A stretch of 29,851 bases of DNA from JBKPCD01 sp046727175 (GCA_046727175.1 JBKPCD010000103.1:1-29851), one strand, 5' to 3'; positions 8,209-16,286 are shown, counted from the first letter of the stretch. Notes: generated by a model not told the origin, from the letters alone. A program made the numbers and translations.

Positions 8209-9203
8209 ATCGACGCCGTTGGGCTGCAGCGATCTGCACGCTGTCGTTCCTGAGCGTCGTTCCCGCTGCCGCGTATCTGAAGCTCGGGACAAACCTCGGG
8301 AACCGGACCGTCACCTTGCGCTGGGAGCGCTTCCCGATTCGCTACTTCGTCACGAATCGGGATGTCGACGGCGTCACCGCACAACAGTTCCAGACGTCGG
8401 TCACGCGTGCGTTCGCGACGTGGCACGCCGTGCCGCATACGCAGACGTCCTCGCAGTTCGCCGGATTCACACAAGCGTCGCCCCTCAGAGGAGATGGGGC
8501 GACGGTCCTTGGATATCAGAACCGACCGGATCTCGATCGTACGCTTGCGGCCACCAACTTCGTGATCGACACCGTCACCGGCGAGATCGTCGAGTCCGAC
8601 ATTTTCTTCAATTCGACGTTCCTCTGGTCCACGTCCGAATCGGGAACGACGGGCCGTTTCGACGTCGAGTCGATCGCGCTGCACGAGATCGGGCATCTGC
8701 TCGGGCTCTCGCACTCGGCCCTCGGTGAGACGGAATTGCGCGCGGGCGGTCGCCGCGTGCTCGGCGCGGAAGCCGTCATGTTCCCGATCGCGTTCAGCGC
8801 CGGCGATATCAGCGACCGTACGCTCAAGGCTGACGACATTGCCGGGATCTCCGATATCTACGGCACAGCCGACTTCGAGCAGGAAAGCGGCAGCGTCAGC
8901 GGCCGCGTGACGAAGAACGCCGCCGGCGTACTTGGCGCGCATGTCGTCGCCTTCAACCCGGTTACGGGAAAACTCGTCGGCGGGTTCAGCCTGTCCGCGG
9001 ACGGCAGCTTCGTGATTGCCGGTCTCGAGCCGGGTCCGCAGATCCTCCGCGCGGAACCACTGGACGATGGAGACATCGAGAGCTTTTTCGACGCGAGTCT
9101 GACTGTCGACGTGAATTTTCACGTGAAGTTCTACGAGCTCGTCGTGGTAGTCCCTCGCGGCGGAGGTGCGCGGAACATCGAAATCAAGGTGACGCCGAAG
9201 TGA
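8205..9203 (+). CDS. Matrixin-like (metzincin) secreted metalloprotease
   Basis: This 332-residue exported zinc protease starts from a GTG that overlaps the previous stop by 4 nt. A signal peptide covers about residues 1-23. The metzincin motif HExxHxxGxxH is complete as 'HEIGHLLGLSH' (His160, Glu161, His164, Gly167, His170), with a Met-turn candidate at Met192 in 'AVMFP'. These features fit peptidase family M10A (matrixin). After the catalytic domain, from about residue 225, comes a beta domain with 'GSVSGRVTKNAAGVLGAHVV' and 'DGSFVIAGLEPG', typical of carboxypeptidase-regulatory-like folds. No cysteine-switch propeptide is visible. The frame is open upstream to 7671, but that extension only shadows the preceding gene. 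It probably degrades extracellular or envelope protein. Confidence 0.9.
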   Translation: MNRRRWAAAICTLSFLSVVPAAAYLKLGTNLGNRTVTLRWERFPIRYFVTNRDVDGVTAQQFQTSVTRAFATWHAVPHTQTSSQFAGFTQASPLRGDGATVLGYQNRPDLDRTLAATNFVIDTVTGEIVESDIFFNSTFLWSTSESGTTGRFDVESIALHEIGHLLGLSHSALGETELRAGGRRVLGAEAVMFPIAFSAGDISDRTLKADDIAGISDIYGTADFEQESGSVSGRVTKNAAGVLGAHVVAFNPVTGKLVGGFSLSADGSFVIAGLEPGPQILRAEPLDDGDIESFFDASLTVDVNFHVKFYELVVVVPRGGGARNIEIKVTPK

Positions 9204-9928
9204 CCGCGCGGTTCGAACGAGCCGCTCGGGCGGCGTGGCTTGCGATTGCCGTGATTGCACCTCCTGTTCTGGCAGCATCACCAGCGGCGGCACAACCGCG
9301 GCGGCCCCCTCCTCCCGTTCCATCCGCCGGCTCGTGGGAAATTGGCGGCGGCGTGGTCTGGATTCGCGGCGTCGATTTCGGCGAGCACACGGCGGAGCTG
9401 ACGCGAAACCCGGGAACCGGGACCGGTCCTTTCGATCTGTTCACGACCACCGCGCGGCTCACGGAGGGAGTTGGTTTCCAGGGACACCTGGCCGTCTACC
9501 TGTCGCGCAGTATCGCCGTCGAGGGGGGCATCAGGTACACACCGCCGAAGCTGCGGATTCATATCAGCGCCGATGCGGAGAACGCTGCCGATCAAGTGGC
9601 GGACGAAACGATAGGGCAATACGTGTTCGATGGCTCGTTCGTCTATCACTTCAGCCACGCCACGTTTTCCCGCGGGCGTGGCATACCGTTCGTAGCTGCC
9701 GGCGCCGGCTACATGCGCGACGTTCACGAGGACCACGCGCTGATCGAGACCGGCACCGAGTATCACGCGACGGGAGGAATCAAGTACTTCTTCGATGCGC
9801 GGCCTCGATCGCACCGCTTTGGCATGCGCGGCGAAGCCGGTTTCTCGATCCGGGATGGCGGCTTCGATTTCGAAGACAAGCTGAGGACCGTCCCGATTGT
9901 GATGGGGTCGTTGATGTACCTGTTTTGA
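9200..9928 (+). CDS. Outer-membrane beta-barrel protein
   Basis: This 242-residue protein starts at a GTG overlapping the protease stop by 4 nt. A signal peptide (about 1-32, ending ASPAAAQ) is followed by a Pro-rich stretch and then alternating polar/aromatic strands. It ends 'MGSLMYLF': the terminal Phe with alternating hydrophobics is the classic recognition signal for barrel insertion by BamA. The size fits an eight-stranded OmpW/OmpA-like barrel. The 'IAVEGGIRYTPPKL' and 'VYHFSHATF' segments resemble generic outer-membrane barrel domains. It closes a three-gene exported-protein operon (7651-9928). Its role could be anchoring or secretion, and no substrate can be named. Confidence 0.8.
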   Translation: MTARFERAARAAWLAIAVIAPPVLAASPAAAQPRRPPPPVPSAGSWEIGGGVVWIRGVDFGEHTAELTRNPGTGTGPFDLFTTTARLTEGVGFQGHLAVYLSRSIAVEGGIRYTPPKLRIHISADAENAADQVADETIGQYVFDGSFVYHFSHATFSRGRGIPFVAAGAGYMRDVHEDHALIETGTEYHATGGIKYFFDARPRSHRFGMRGEAGFSIRDGGFDFEDKLRTVPIVMGSLMYLF

Positions 9929-10004
9929 CCCCGGAGTTCACTTGTTGCTGTGAGGCGGAGTCCTATTCAGACGCCAACTGTGGCAATCGTTGTTCCTGCT
10001 TTGT

Positions 10005-10010
10005 TACAGT
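10005..10010 (+). promoter_or_regulatory. -10-like TACAGT box for the ABC importer
   Basis: TACAGT is followed by 6 nt and the ATG at 10017. The 88-nt gap before it shows no other start candidate except an in-frame TTG at 9990. Confidence 0.4.
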
Positions 10011-10016
10011 CCAGCC

Positions 10017-10805
10017 ATGTCTGTTGCTCGTGCGGTCGAGATCGAATTCCAGGGGGTGAAGGTCAGGCGCGGGCAGACCGAGGTTCTCAGCAGTCTCGAT
10101 CTCGTCATCGAGCGGGGCGAAACGGTGGCTCTGGTCGGCCGAAGCGGAGCAGGCAAAAGCACGGTTCTGAAGTTGATCAATCGCATGCTTGCCGCCGACT
10201 CGGGCGTCGTCAGGGTGACCGGCCGTAGCGTGGACGAGTGGGATCCGTACGGCCTCAGGCGGCACATCGGATACGTCCTCCAGGAAATCGCGCTCTTTCC
10301 GCACATGAGCGTCGCGGAGAACGTTGCAATCGTGCCGCGGCTGCTCGGATGGGATCGCGCGCGCGTGGAAGATCGAATCACGGAGTTACTCGATCTCACG
10401 GGCCTTCCGGCAACCGAGTTCGGCGCCCGTCGCCCTCACGAGCTCTCCGGCGGTCAGCGGCAGCGCGTCGGCGTGGCCCGCGCGCTTGCTGCGGATCCAC
10501 CGATTCTCTTGATGGACGAGCCGTTCGGCGCGCTCGATCCGATCACACGAAGCGAGATCCATCGGGAGTTTCGACAGATTCAGGATCGCGTTCGCAAGAC
10601 GATCGTAATCGTGACGCACGACATGGCGGAGGCGTTTGCGCTGGCGACCCGCATCGGCGTGCTGTCAGAGGGTGTGCTTGTGACAATCGACGCGCCCGAC
10701 GAGGTCGCCCGGTCGGCGGACCCGCGCGTTCGTGGACTGCTCGCACCGCTTCTCGAAGCCTCGGCTCACCTGCGCGCCTCGACGCCGGCGCGCTCTCCGC
10801 AATGA
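10017..10805 (+). CDS. Osmoprotectant/glycine-betaine-type ABC transporter ATPase
   Basis: This 262-residue ABC ATPase has all the expected motifs: Walker A 'GRSGAGKST', Q-loop in 'IGYVLQEIALFPH', signature 'LSGGQRQRVGVARAL', Walker B 'ILLMDEPFGALD' and switch His in 'IVIVTHDMAEA'. The pattern is that of the ProV/OpuCA family of quaternary-amine importers. The C-terminal tandem CBS domains that sense ionic strength in OpuA are missing; the protein ends soon after the ATPase core. The start at ATG 10017 is supported by the TACAGT box 6 nt upstream. It overlaps the permease/binding-protein gene by 4 nt (ATGA), so subunits should be made together. The substrate (choline, betaine, carnitine or similar) cannot be read from this subunit. 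Confidence 0.93.
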   Translation: MSVARAVEIEFQGVKVRRGQTEVLSSLDLVIERGETVALVGRSGAGKSTVLKLINRMLAADSGVVRVTGRSVDEWDPYGLRRHIGYVLQEIALFPHMSVAENVAIVPRLLGWDRARVEDRITELLDLTGLPATEFGARRPHELSGGQRQRVGVARALAADPPILLMDEPFGALDPITRSEIHREFRQIQDRVRKTIVIVTHDMAEAFALATRIGVLSEGVLVTIDAPDEVARSADPRVRGLLAPLLEASAHLRASTPARSPQ

Positions 10806-12340
10806 AGCTCCTCGGCTTCTGGTCGTCGCACCGCGCCGAGCTCGTTGGTCTCCTGACGCAACATCTTTTCCTTGTCGCGGTTTCGACCGGCATCGCTATC
10901 GCTGCCGGCGTGCCGATTGGGATCCTTGCCGCACGGCGGCCTCGTTACGGCGCTCCGATCGTCTCGCTCGCGAACGTGGCGCAGACGATTCCCAGCCTCG
11001 CCATGTTCGGTTTCCTGCTGCCGCTTCCGCTGGTCGGCGGGCTCGGCTCGCGCGTCGCGATCACGGTGCTCATTCTCTACGCGCTCCTCCCGATCGTCCG
11101 CACGACGGTCGCTGGCATGCGATCGGTGGATCCAGCGCTTGTCGAGGCGGGGACGGCGCTCGGCATGCGACCCGGCCAGTTGTTTCGTCAGGTCGAACTG
11201 CCGCTGGCGCTGCCGTCGATCGTCGCCGGAATTCGCGTCGCTGCGGTGATTGGTGTCGGCACCGCAACGATCGCGGCCGCCGTGGGAGCGGGAGGGCTCG
11301 GTGAGTACATCTTTCGCGGCCTTGCGATGGTCGAGCCCACCGTCATTCTGGCTGGGGCCATTCCTGCTGCTCTCCTGGCACTGGCGCTCGACGGCACGCT
11401 GACGCTGGTGGAGCGCGCGATCCGCCGCAGCCTGACGGTCGGCGCCGTGCGTCTGCTGAAGGTCGGCCTCGCAGTCATCTTCGTCGGAGCGCTCTCGCTC
11501 ACCGTCGTCATGATCGCGAAGGCGCGTTCGCAGGGAGACGTCATCCGCGTAGGATCCAAGAACTTCACCGAACAGATCATCCTGGGCGAGTTCCTCGCGC
11601 AGACCATCGAGACGCGCTCACCGCTGCGGGTGGAGCGCCGGTTGAACCTGGGTGGGACGTTCATCTGCGATCGCGCCGTCCGCGCTGGCGAGCTCGATAT
11701 CTACGTCGAGTACTCGGGGACCGCGTACACCGCCATCTTCCACGAGCCGCCCGAGACCGATCCGCAACGCGTCCTCGAAACGATCCGCCGCCGTTATGCG
11801 GATGCAGGCGTTGCGCTGCTCGATCCACTCGGATTCGAGAATACGTTCGCGATTCTCGTCAGGGGAGACGACGCCGCGCGGCTGAAGCTGCGGACGATCG
11901 AGGACGCTGCCGCACACTCGCGCGGCTGGCGCGCGGGCTTCGGATACGAGTTCCTTCAACGTGACGACGGCTACCCGGGCCTCGCGAGGACGTACGGACT
12001 GACGTTCGCCGCACCTCCCAGGGCCATGGATCTGTCGCTCATCTATCGCGCGCTTGCCGACCGGCAAGTGGATTTGATCGCCGGGGACGCGACCAGCGGA
12101 CTCATCGACGCATACGGATTTACAATGCTCGTCGACAACCGCCGGTACTTCCCGCCGTACGATGCGGTGCCGGTCGTCCGCAGCGGTACGCTGCTCGCTC
12201 ATCCCGAACTAAGGAGCGCGCTCGCGGCGCTGTCCGGCCGCATCACCGTTGCGGACATGCGCCGCATGAATCGCGCGGTCGATGCCGACCGCCGCGACCC
12301 CGCGGATGTCGCGCGGGAGTTTCTTGCGCGGATTCGATAG
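10802..12340 (+). CDS. Fused permease and substrate-binding protein of an osmoprotectant ABC importer
   Basis: This 512-residue fusion has an N-terminal permease (about 1-210) with several transmembrane helices and the EAA loop 'EAGTALGMRPGQLFRQVELP' that contacts the ATPase. A further helix (about 221-239) carries the chain across the membrane to a C-terminal binding domain (about 246-512). That domain begins 'VIRVGSKNFTEQIILGE', the hallmark of OpuAC/ProX-like proteins, and continues with 'ELDIYVEYSGTAYTAIF' and 'VDLIAGDATSGLIDAYG', which line the ligand pocket in the family. Binding and transport are therefore covalently tethered, as in Lactococcus OpuA and some ProWX proteins. The frame is open upstream, but only as a shadow of the ATPase gene. 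Together with the ATPase it forms a complete two-gene importer. Confidence 0.93.
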   Translation: MKLLGFWSSHRAELVGLLTQHLFLVAVSTGIAIAAGVPIGILAARRPRYGAPIVSLANVAQTIPSLAMFGFLLPLPLVGGLGSRVAITVLILYALLPIVRTTVAGMRSVDPALVEAGTALGMRPGQLFRQVELPLALPSIVAGIRVAAVIGVGTATIAAAVGAGGLGEYIFRGLAMVEPTVILAGAIPAALLALALDGTLTLVERAIRRSLTVGAVRLLKVGLAVIFVGALSLTVVMIAKARSQGDVIRVGSKNFTEQIILGEFLAQTIETRSPLRVERRLNLGGTFICDRAVRAGELDIYVEYSGTAYTAIFHEPPETDPQRVLETIRRRYADAGVALLDPLGFENTFAILVRGDDAARLKLRTIEDAAAHSRGWRAGFGYEFLQRDDGYPGLARTYGLTFAAPPRAMDLSLIYRALADRQVDLIAGDATSGLIDAYGFTMLVDNRRYFPPYDAVPVVRSGTLLAHPELRSALAALSGRITVADMRRMNRAVDADRRDPADVAREFLARIR

Positions 12341-12577
12341 CGCAGATTGTCCGCGGTGAAAGTCGTCGAGCTCCGGCGGATTCGCGGCGCCGCAAGGGTA
12401 ACAAACGAGATGCGGATTTCCGCAGATATTGCGTGGCTCGCGGGCCGCTGAGAGGCCCGGCCGGGCCAATCCGCGCAAGTCCGCGGTCATCCGCGCAAGT
12501 GCGCGTTCATCCGCGTCTCGTTTTGTCGCTGCGCGGCCGCTGAAGACATCTGCGCCCATCCGTGTAACTTGAACGAC
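12341..12577 (+). repeat. Repeat-rich leader before the aconitase gene
   Basis: This 237-nt gap has no gene. It contains a 20-bp direct repeat starting at 12469, 12489 and 12509 (consensus ATCCGCGCAAGTSCGCGKTC, third copy cut after 8 nt). Related words occur at 12342-12355 and 12413-12426 (GCGGATTT / CCGCAGAT), and at 12547-12566 there are two decamers, CATCTGCGCC and CATCCGTGTA. The spacing is a multiple of 10, close to one helical turn. It could be a multi-site operator for acnA or simply a degenerate intergenic repeat. Confidence 0.6.
12565..12570 (+). promoter_or_regulatory. -10-like TAACTT box before acnA
   Basis: TAACTT is followed by 7 nt and an in-frame ATG at 12578. A start of transcription there would give either a leaderless start at 12578 or a 27-nt leader carrying the ribosome binding site for ATG 12605. 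Confidence 0.35.
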
Positions 12578-12587
12578 ATGCCTCAAC

Positions 12588-12594
12588 TGGAGGA
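12588..12594 (+). promoter_or_regulatory. Ribosome binding site TGGAGGA deciding the acnA start
   Basis: TGGAGGA ends 10 nt before ATG 12605. It is one of the few strong Shine-Dalgarno sequences in the window and favours 12605 over 12578. Confidence 0.5.
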
Positions 12595-12604
12595 TGATCA
12601 GCGG

Positions 12605-15355
12605 ATGGCCTCGCAGAATTCGTTCAATACGCGGACGCCGCTCAGCGTCAAAGGCGAAACCTTCGATATCTTCAGCCTTCCCGCGCTCGAAAAGGCCGGC
12701 TACAGCGGCCTCGCGCGGCTGCCGTACTCGCTCAAGATCCTGCTCGAGAACCTGCTGCGCGGCGAGGACGCCCGATTCGTGGACGCCGACGACATCGTCG
12801 CGCTCGCCGGATGGGACGTCACCTCCAAGCTTCAGAAGGAGATCGCGTTCACGCCGGCTCGGGTGCTGCTGCAGGATTTCACCGGCGTGCCAGCCGTGGT
12901 CGATCTCGCGGCAATGCGAGACGGTATGGTGCGCCTTGGCGGTGATCCGGCGAAGGTGAATCCGCTGCAACCCGTCGAGCTCGTGATCGATCATTCCGTG
13001 CAGGTCGACCACTTCGTGGAGCGCAACGCCGCGGATCTCAATGCGGCGCTCGAATTCGCGCGCAACCGCGAACGCTACACGTTCCTGCGATGGGGCCAGG
13101 AGGCGTTTCGAAATTTCCGCGTGGTCCCGCCCGATACTGGCATCGTTCACCAGGTCAATCTGGAGCACCTCGCCCGGGTCGTGTTCCGCGATCGGGTCGA
13201 CGGCGCGCTCCTCGCGTATCCCGACACGCTCGTCGGCACCGACTCGCATACGACGATGGTCAATGGCCTCGGTGTGGTCGGGTGGGGTGTCGGCGGCATC
13301 GAGGCAGAGGCCGCGATGCTCGGTCAACCGATCTCGATGTTGATCCCGGAGGTGGTGGGCTTCCGACTCGTGGATCGACTCCCCGAGGGCGCCACGGCAA
13401 CGGACCTCGTTCTCACGATCACCGAGCGTCTCAGAAAACTCGGCGTGGTCGGCAAGTTCGTCGAGTTCTACGGGCCCGGCCTCGAGTTCCTCACGATTGC
13501 CGACCGGGCGACGCTCGGGAACATGTCACCAGAGTACGGCGCGACGATCGCGATTTGTCCGATCGACGACATGACGTTGGACTATCTGCGCCTCACCGGA
13601 CGCGACGAGACGCACGTCGCGATCGTCGAAGCCTACGCGAAGGAGCAGGGGCTGTTCCGCAATCCTGCTGCCTCGGAGCCGGTATACACGACAACGATCG
13701 AGCTCGATTTGTCCACCGTCGAACCGAGTCTCGCCGGACCGAAGCGACCCCAGGATCGTGTCTCGCTTCGGCAGGCGCGCTACAAGTTCGAGCAGGCGCT
13801 CGAAGTCATGCTCGCGGAGCGGAAGCCGAAGACGGTCGCGGCGTCAAAGGCGGGCGAAGACAGCGCGCCTGCGCCCCGCGGTGCATCGACAGCCGTTGCA
13901 GCAGCCGACGAGATCCCGCCGGGGATGGAGGGGCTCGATCACGGTGCGGTCGTGGTCGCCGCGATTACCAGCTGCACGAACACGTCCAATCCGAGCGTGA
14001 TGATCGGCGCCGGGCTGCTCGCGCGCAATGCCGTGCAGCACGGGCTGAAAGTGAAGCCGTGGGTGAAGACCAGCCTCGCACCGGGCTCGCTCATTGTCAC
14101 CGAGTACTACAGGGTATCGGGTCTGCTGGAATACCTCGCAGAGCTCGGCTTCAACCTCGTCGGGTACGGCTGCACGACTTGTATCGGCAACAGCGGACCG
14201 CTGCCGGAGCCCGTCTCCAAGCTCGTCAAGGATCGCAATCTCGTGGTCGCCTCGGTCCTCAGCGGAAATCGGAATTTTGAAGGGCGGATTCAATCGCAGG
14301 TGCGTGCGAACTATCTTGCGTCGCCGCCGCTCGTCGTGGCGTACGCGCTCGCGGGGCGGATGCAGATCGACCTCACGACCGAACCACTCGGAACGGGTAG
14401 GAACGGGCAGCCCGTGTACTTGAAGGACATCTGGCCCAGCGAGCGCGAGATTCAGGAGACGATGCTGCGGGCGGTGAAGTCGGAGATGTTCCGCGACAAG
14501 TACGCGCACGTGTTCGAGGGAGACGAGCGATGGCATTCGCTGCCCGTCCCCAAGGGCGAGCGCTTCGCCTGGGCGGATGATTCCACCTACATTCGCAATC
14601 CGCCGTTCTTCGAAGGTCTCACGCTCGAACCCGGTAAGCCCTCCGACATCCGGGGCGCCCGCGTGCTTGCGATGCTCGGAGACAGCGTGACGACCGATCA
14701 CATTTCGCCGGCCGGCTCGATTCCCGCGGACAGCCCGGCAGGGAAGTATCTGATTTCGAAAGGCGTTTCGCCAAAAGACTTCAACTCGTACGGCGCCCGT
14801 CGCGGGAATCACGAAGTGATGATGCGCGGGACGTTCGCGAACATTCGGCTGCGCAACCAGCTCGCGCCGGGAACCGAGGGAGGCTGGACGGTCCTGCTTC
14901 CGCAGGACGACGTGATGACGATCTACGACGCCTCGGTTCGCTACCGCGAAACAGGCGTGCCGCTGCTCGTGATTGCCGGCAAGGAGTACGGGTCAGGTTC
15001 GTCGCGAGACTGGGCTGCCAAAGGCACGGTCCTCCTCGGCGTCAGGGCAGTGCTCGCGGAGAGCTTCGAGCGGATCCATCGCAGCAACCTCGTCAACATG
15101 GGCGTCCTGCCGCTGCAGTTCCGCGAAGGCGAGGACGCAGCGTGTCTGAAGCTCACCGGTCGCGAGACTTACGACGTCATCGGCGCGGGCGATCGGCTCC
15201 GGCCCGGAGGCGAAGTCGTGGTGCGGGTCACCGATGCCGGCGGCGTTCTGCGGGATTTTGCGGCGATCGCGCGCATCGATACGCCCGAGGAACTCGTGGC
15301 GTTCCGGCACGGCGGGATCCTGCCGTACGTGCTGAGGCAGCTCGTGAAATCTTGA
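12605..15355 (+). CDS. acnA: Aconitate hydratase (AcnA/IRP1 type)
   Basis: Aconitase isomerises citrate and isocitrate in the TCA cycle using a 4Fe-4S cluster. The 916-residue protein carries the three cluster cysteines, Cys457 in 'ITSCTNTSNPS' and Cys523/Cys526 in 'GYGCTTCIGNSG'. The 66-residue and 3-residue spacings are the same as in E. coli AcnA. Other hallmarks are 'VGTDSHTTMVNGLGV', 'GDSVTTDHISPAGSIP' and 'YGSGSSRDWAAKG'. An Ala/Pro-rich insert of about 30 residues (about 415-445) precedes the first cluster Cys and is probably a surface loop. I chose ATG 12605 because homologues begin MASxNSF and a TGGAGGA lies upstream; ATG 12578 would add nine residues. It is monocistronic, with a repeat-rich leader and a palindromic element at its stop codon. 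Confidence 0.96.
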   Translation: MASQNSFNTRTPLSVKGETFDIFSLPALEKAGYSGLARLPYSLKILLENLLRGEDARFVDADDIVALAGWDVTSKLQKEIAFTPARVLLQDFTGVPAVVDLAAMRDGMVRLGGDPAKVNPLQPVELVIDHSVQVDHFVERNAADLNAALEFARNRERYTFLRWGQEAFRNFRVVPPDTGIVHQVNLEHLARVVFRDRVDGALLAYPDTLVGTDSHTTMVNGLGVVGWGVGGIEAEAAMLGQPISMLIPEVVGFRLVDRLPEGATATDLVLTITERLRKLGVVGKFVEFYGPGLEFLTIADRATLGNMSPEYGATIAICPIDDMTLDYLRLTGRDETHVAIVEAYAKEQGLFRNPAASEPVYTTTIELDLSTVEPSLAGPKRPQDRVSLRQARYKFEQALEVMLAERKPKTVAASKAGEDSAPAPRGASTAVAAADEIPPGMEGLDHGAVVVAAITSCTNTSNPSVMIGAGLLARNAVQHGLKVKPWVKTSLAPGSLIVTEYYRVSGLLEYLAELGFNLVGYGCTTCIGNSGPLPEPVSKLVKDRNLVVASVLSGNRNFEGRIQSQVRANYLASPPLVVAYALAGRMQIDLTTEPLGTGRNGQPVYLKDIWPSEREIQETMLRAVKSEMFRDKYAHVFEGDERWHSLPVPKGERFAWADDSTYIRNPPFFEGLTLEPGKPSDIRGARVLAMLGDSVTTDHISPAGSIPADSPAGKYLISKGVSPKDFNSYGARRGNHEVMMRGTFANIRLRNQLAPGTEGGWTVLLPQDDVMTIYDASVRYRETGVPLLVIAGKEYGSGSSRDWAAKGTVLLGVRAVLAESFERIHRSNLVNMGVLPLQFREGEDAACLKLTGRETYDVIGAGDRLRPGGEVVVRVTDAGGVLRDFAAIARIDTPEELVAFRHGGILPYVLRQLVKS

Positions 15356-15470
15356 CCGAGGGACTTCTCTTGACCGGGGGACTTCGTCCCCCGGACCCCC
15401 TCCGCCGTCGCTCGCGGGGACCCCTTCGCCCCGCTCCGGCGGCTCACTCGCGTCGCTCGTTTCCCGGCCG
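15352..15470 (+). repeat. Dispersed palindromic element, copy 1
   Basis: The core is a perfect hairpin at 15374-15394: 9-bp stem CCGGGGGAC/GTCCCCCGG, loop TTC. It is followed by about 70 nt closely resembling the copy at 29752. Just before it, a 15-nt unit TTGACCGRGGGACTT occurs twice (15352-15366 and 15370-15384), and the aconitase TGA lies inside the first unit. The element could slow RNA polymerase or protect the 3' end, but no T-tract follows. Confidence 0.7.
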
Positions 15471-15504
15471 GTCCTTCACGCGCGAACATGACATCATTCG
15501 GAGC

Positions 15505-15524
15505 ATGTATACTATCATATACAT
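15505..15524 (+). promoter_or_regulatory. Palindromic operator overlapping the toxin-antitoxin promoter
   Basis: The perfect 7-bp inverted repeat ATGTATA-N6-TATACAT ends exactly at the base before the antitoxin ATG (15525). The spacer and arms contain TATACT (15508-15513) and TATCAT (15513-15518), the latter 6 nt from the ATG. A ribbon-helix-helix antitoxin binding here would cover the -10 box and the start codon, the usual autoregulation of VapBC-like modules. The AT-rich stretch stands out from its G+C-rich surroundings. Confidence 0.75.
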
Positions 15525-15824
15525 ATGAAACGTACGACGATCTTCCTTGACGAAGCGCTCGAGCGGGATCTGCAGCTGATGGCCTCGCGTGAGCGCCGGC
15601 CGATGGCTTCGCTGGTGCGCGAAGCCCTCGCCACCTACGTCGCGAATCACCGGACCGCCCGCGTGCCCAAGCTGTCATTCCTCGGGATCGGCACCAGCGG
15701 GCATCGCGACACCGCCGATCGGCACGAAGAGTTGCTCTGGCGCGATCTTGCGCCGCACGAACCGTTGTCGTCGGTCCGGAGACCGAGGCGAGCGGCACGT
15801 GCTCGCCCACGCACGCGCCGCTGA
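15525..15824 (+). CDS. Ribbon-helix-helix (CopG/Arc type) antitoxin
   Basis: This 99-residue protein begins 'MKRTTIFLDEALERDLQLMA', a beta strand followed by two helices ending near residue 43, the ribbon-helix-helix DNA-binding fold. Two chains would pair their N-terminal strands to contact the palindrome immediately upstream. The C-terminal half (about 44-99) is polar, ending in a run of Arg-rich dipeptides. It would be expected to wrap and inhibit the PIN toxin. The stop overlaps the toxin ATG by one nucleotide, so translation is coupled. Confidence in the antitoxin role comes from the fold plus the adjacent PIN gene. Confidence 0.88.
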   Translation: MKRTTIFLDEALERDLQLMASRERRPMASLVREALATYVANHRTARVPKLSFLGIGTSGHRDTADRHEELLWRDLAPHEPLSSVRRPRRAARARPRTRR

Positions 15825-16231
15825 TGCCGCTCTTGCTCGATACCGGCGTGCTCTACGCCCTCGCCGATAAGGACGACGAGTGGCACGAGCGGTGCGTGGA
15901 TTACGTTCAGTCCAGTCGCGAGCTTTTGCTCGTCCCCCTAACGGTCATTCCCGAGGCCGCCTACCTCGTGCGAGCCAGGCTCGGATCGTCTGCCGAACGC
16001 CAGTTGATTCGATCGATCTCCGAGCGCGAGGTGACCCTCGAGTCGCTCACCGACGTCGACGTCGACCGGTGCACCGACCTGATGGGAAAATACACCGACA
16101 TCGGATTCGTGGACGCCTCGGTAGTGGCAATCGCCGAGCGGCTGCGACTCACCGCGATCGCCACCACTGACCGCCGTCACTTCTCCGGAATCCGCCCGCG
16201 TCACCGAGCGTCGTTCACGCTCGTGCCCTGA
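15824..16231 (+). CDS. PIN-domain ribonuclease toxin (VapC family)
   Basis: This 135-residue PIN domain opens 'MPLLLDTGVLYALADKDDEW' and has all four acidic residues expected for the Mg2+ site: Asp6, Glu44 (in 'LTVIPEAAYLV'), Asp97 (in 'GFVDASVVAIAERL') and Asp116 (in 'IATTDRRHF'). VapC toxins cut specific RNAs, often initiator tRNA or the sarcin-ricin loop, and stop translation when the antitoxin is degraded. The target here cannot be predicted. ATG 15824 overlaps the antitoxin stop by one nucleotide. It looks intact. Confidence 0.93.
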   Translation: MPLLLDTGVLYALADKDDEWHERCVDYVQSSRELLLVPLTVIPEAAYLVRARLGSSAERQLIRSISEREVTLESLTDVDVDRCTDLMGKYTDIGFVDASVVAIAERLRLTAIATTDRRHFSGIRPRHRASFTLVP

Positions 16232-16286
16232 AGGCCTCCGCTGGCGGCACTCGTCCAGTCAGCGAGGGGCCGGCCCTGCTGGCGCC

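Noticed and set aside
12469..12516. Possible CRISPR array upstream of acnA
   Set aside because: The repeat is contiguous 20-bp units with no unique spacers, and no cas genes are nearby.
15374..15394. Intrinsic terminator after acnA
   Set aside because: The stem is strong, but no run of T follows, and the same element occurs between sigma and anti-sigma genes that should be co-transcribed. Listed as a repeat instead.
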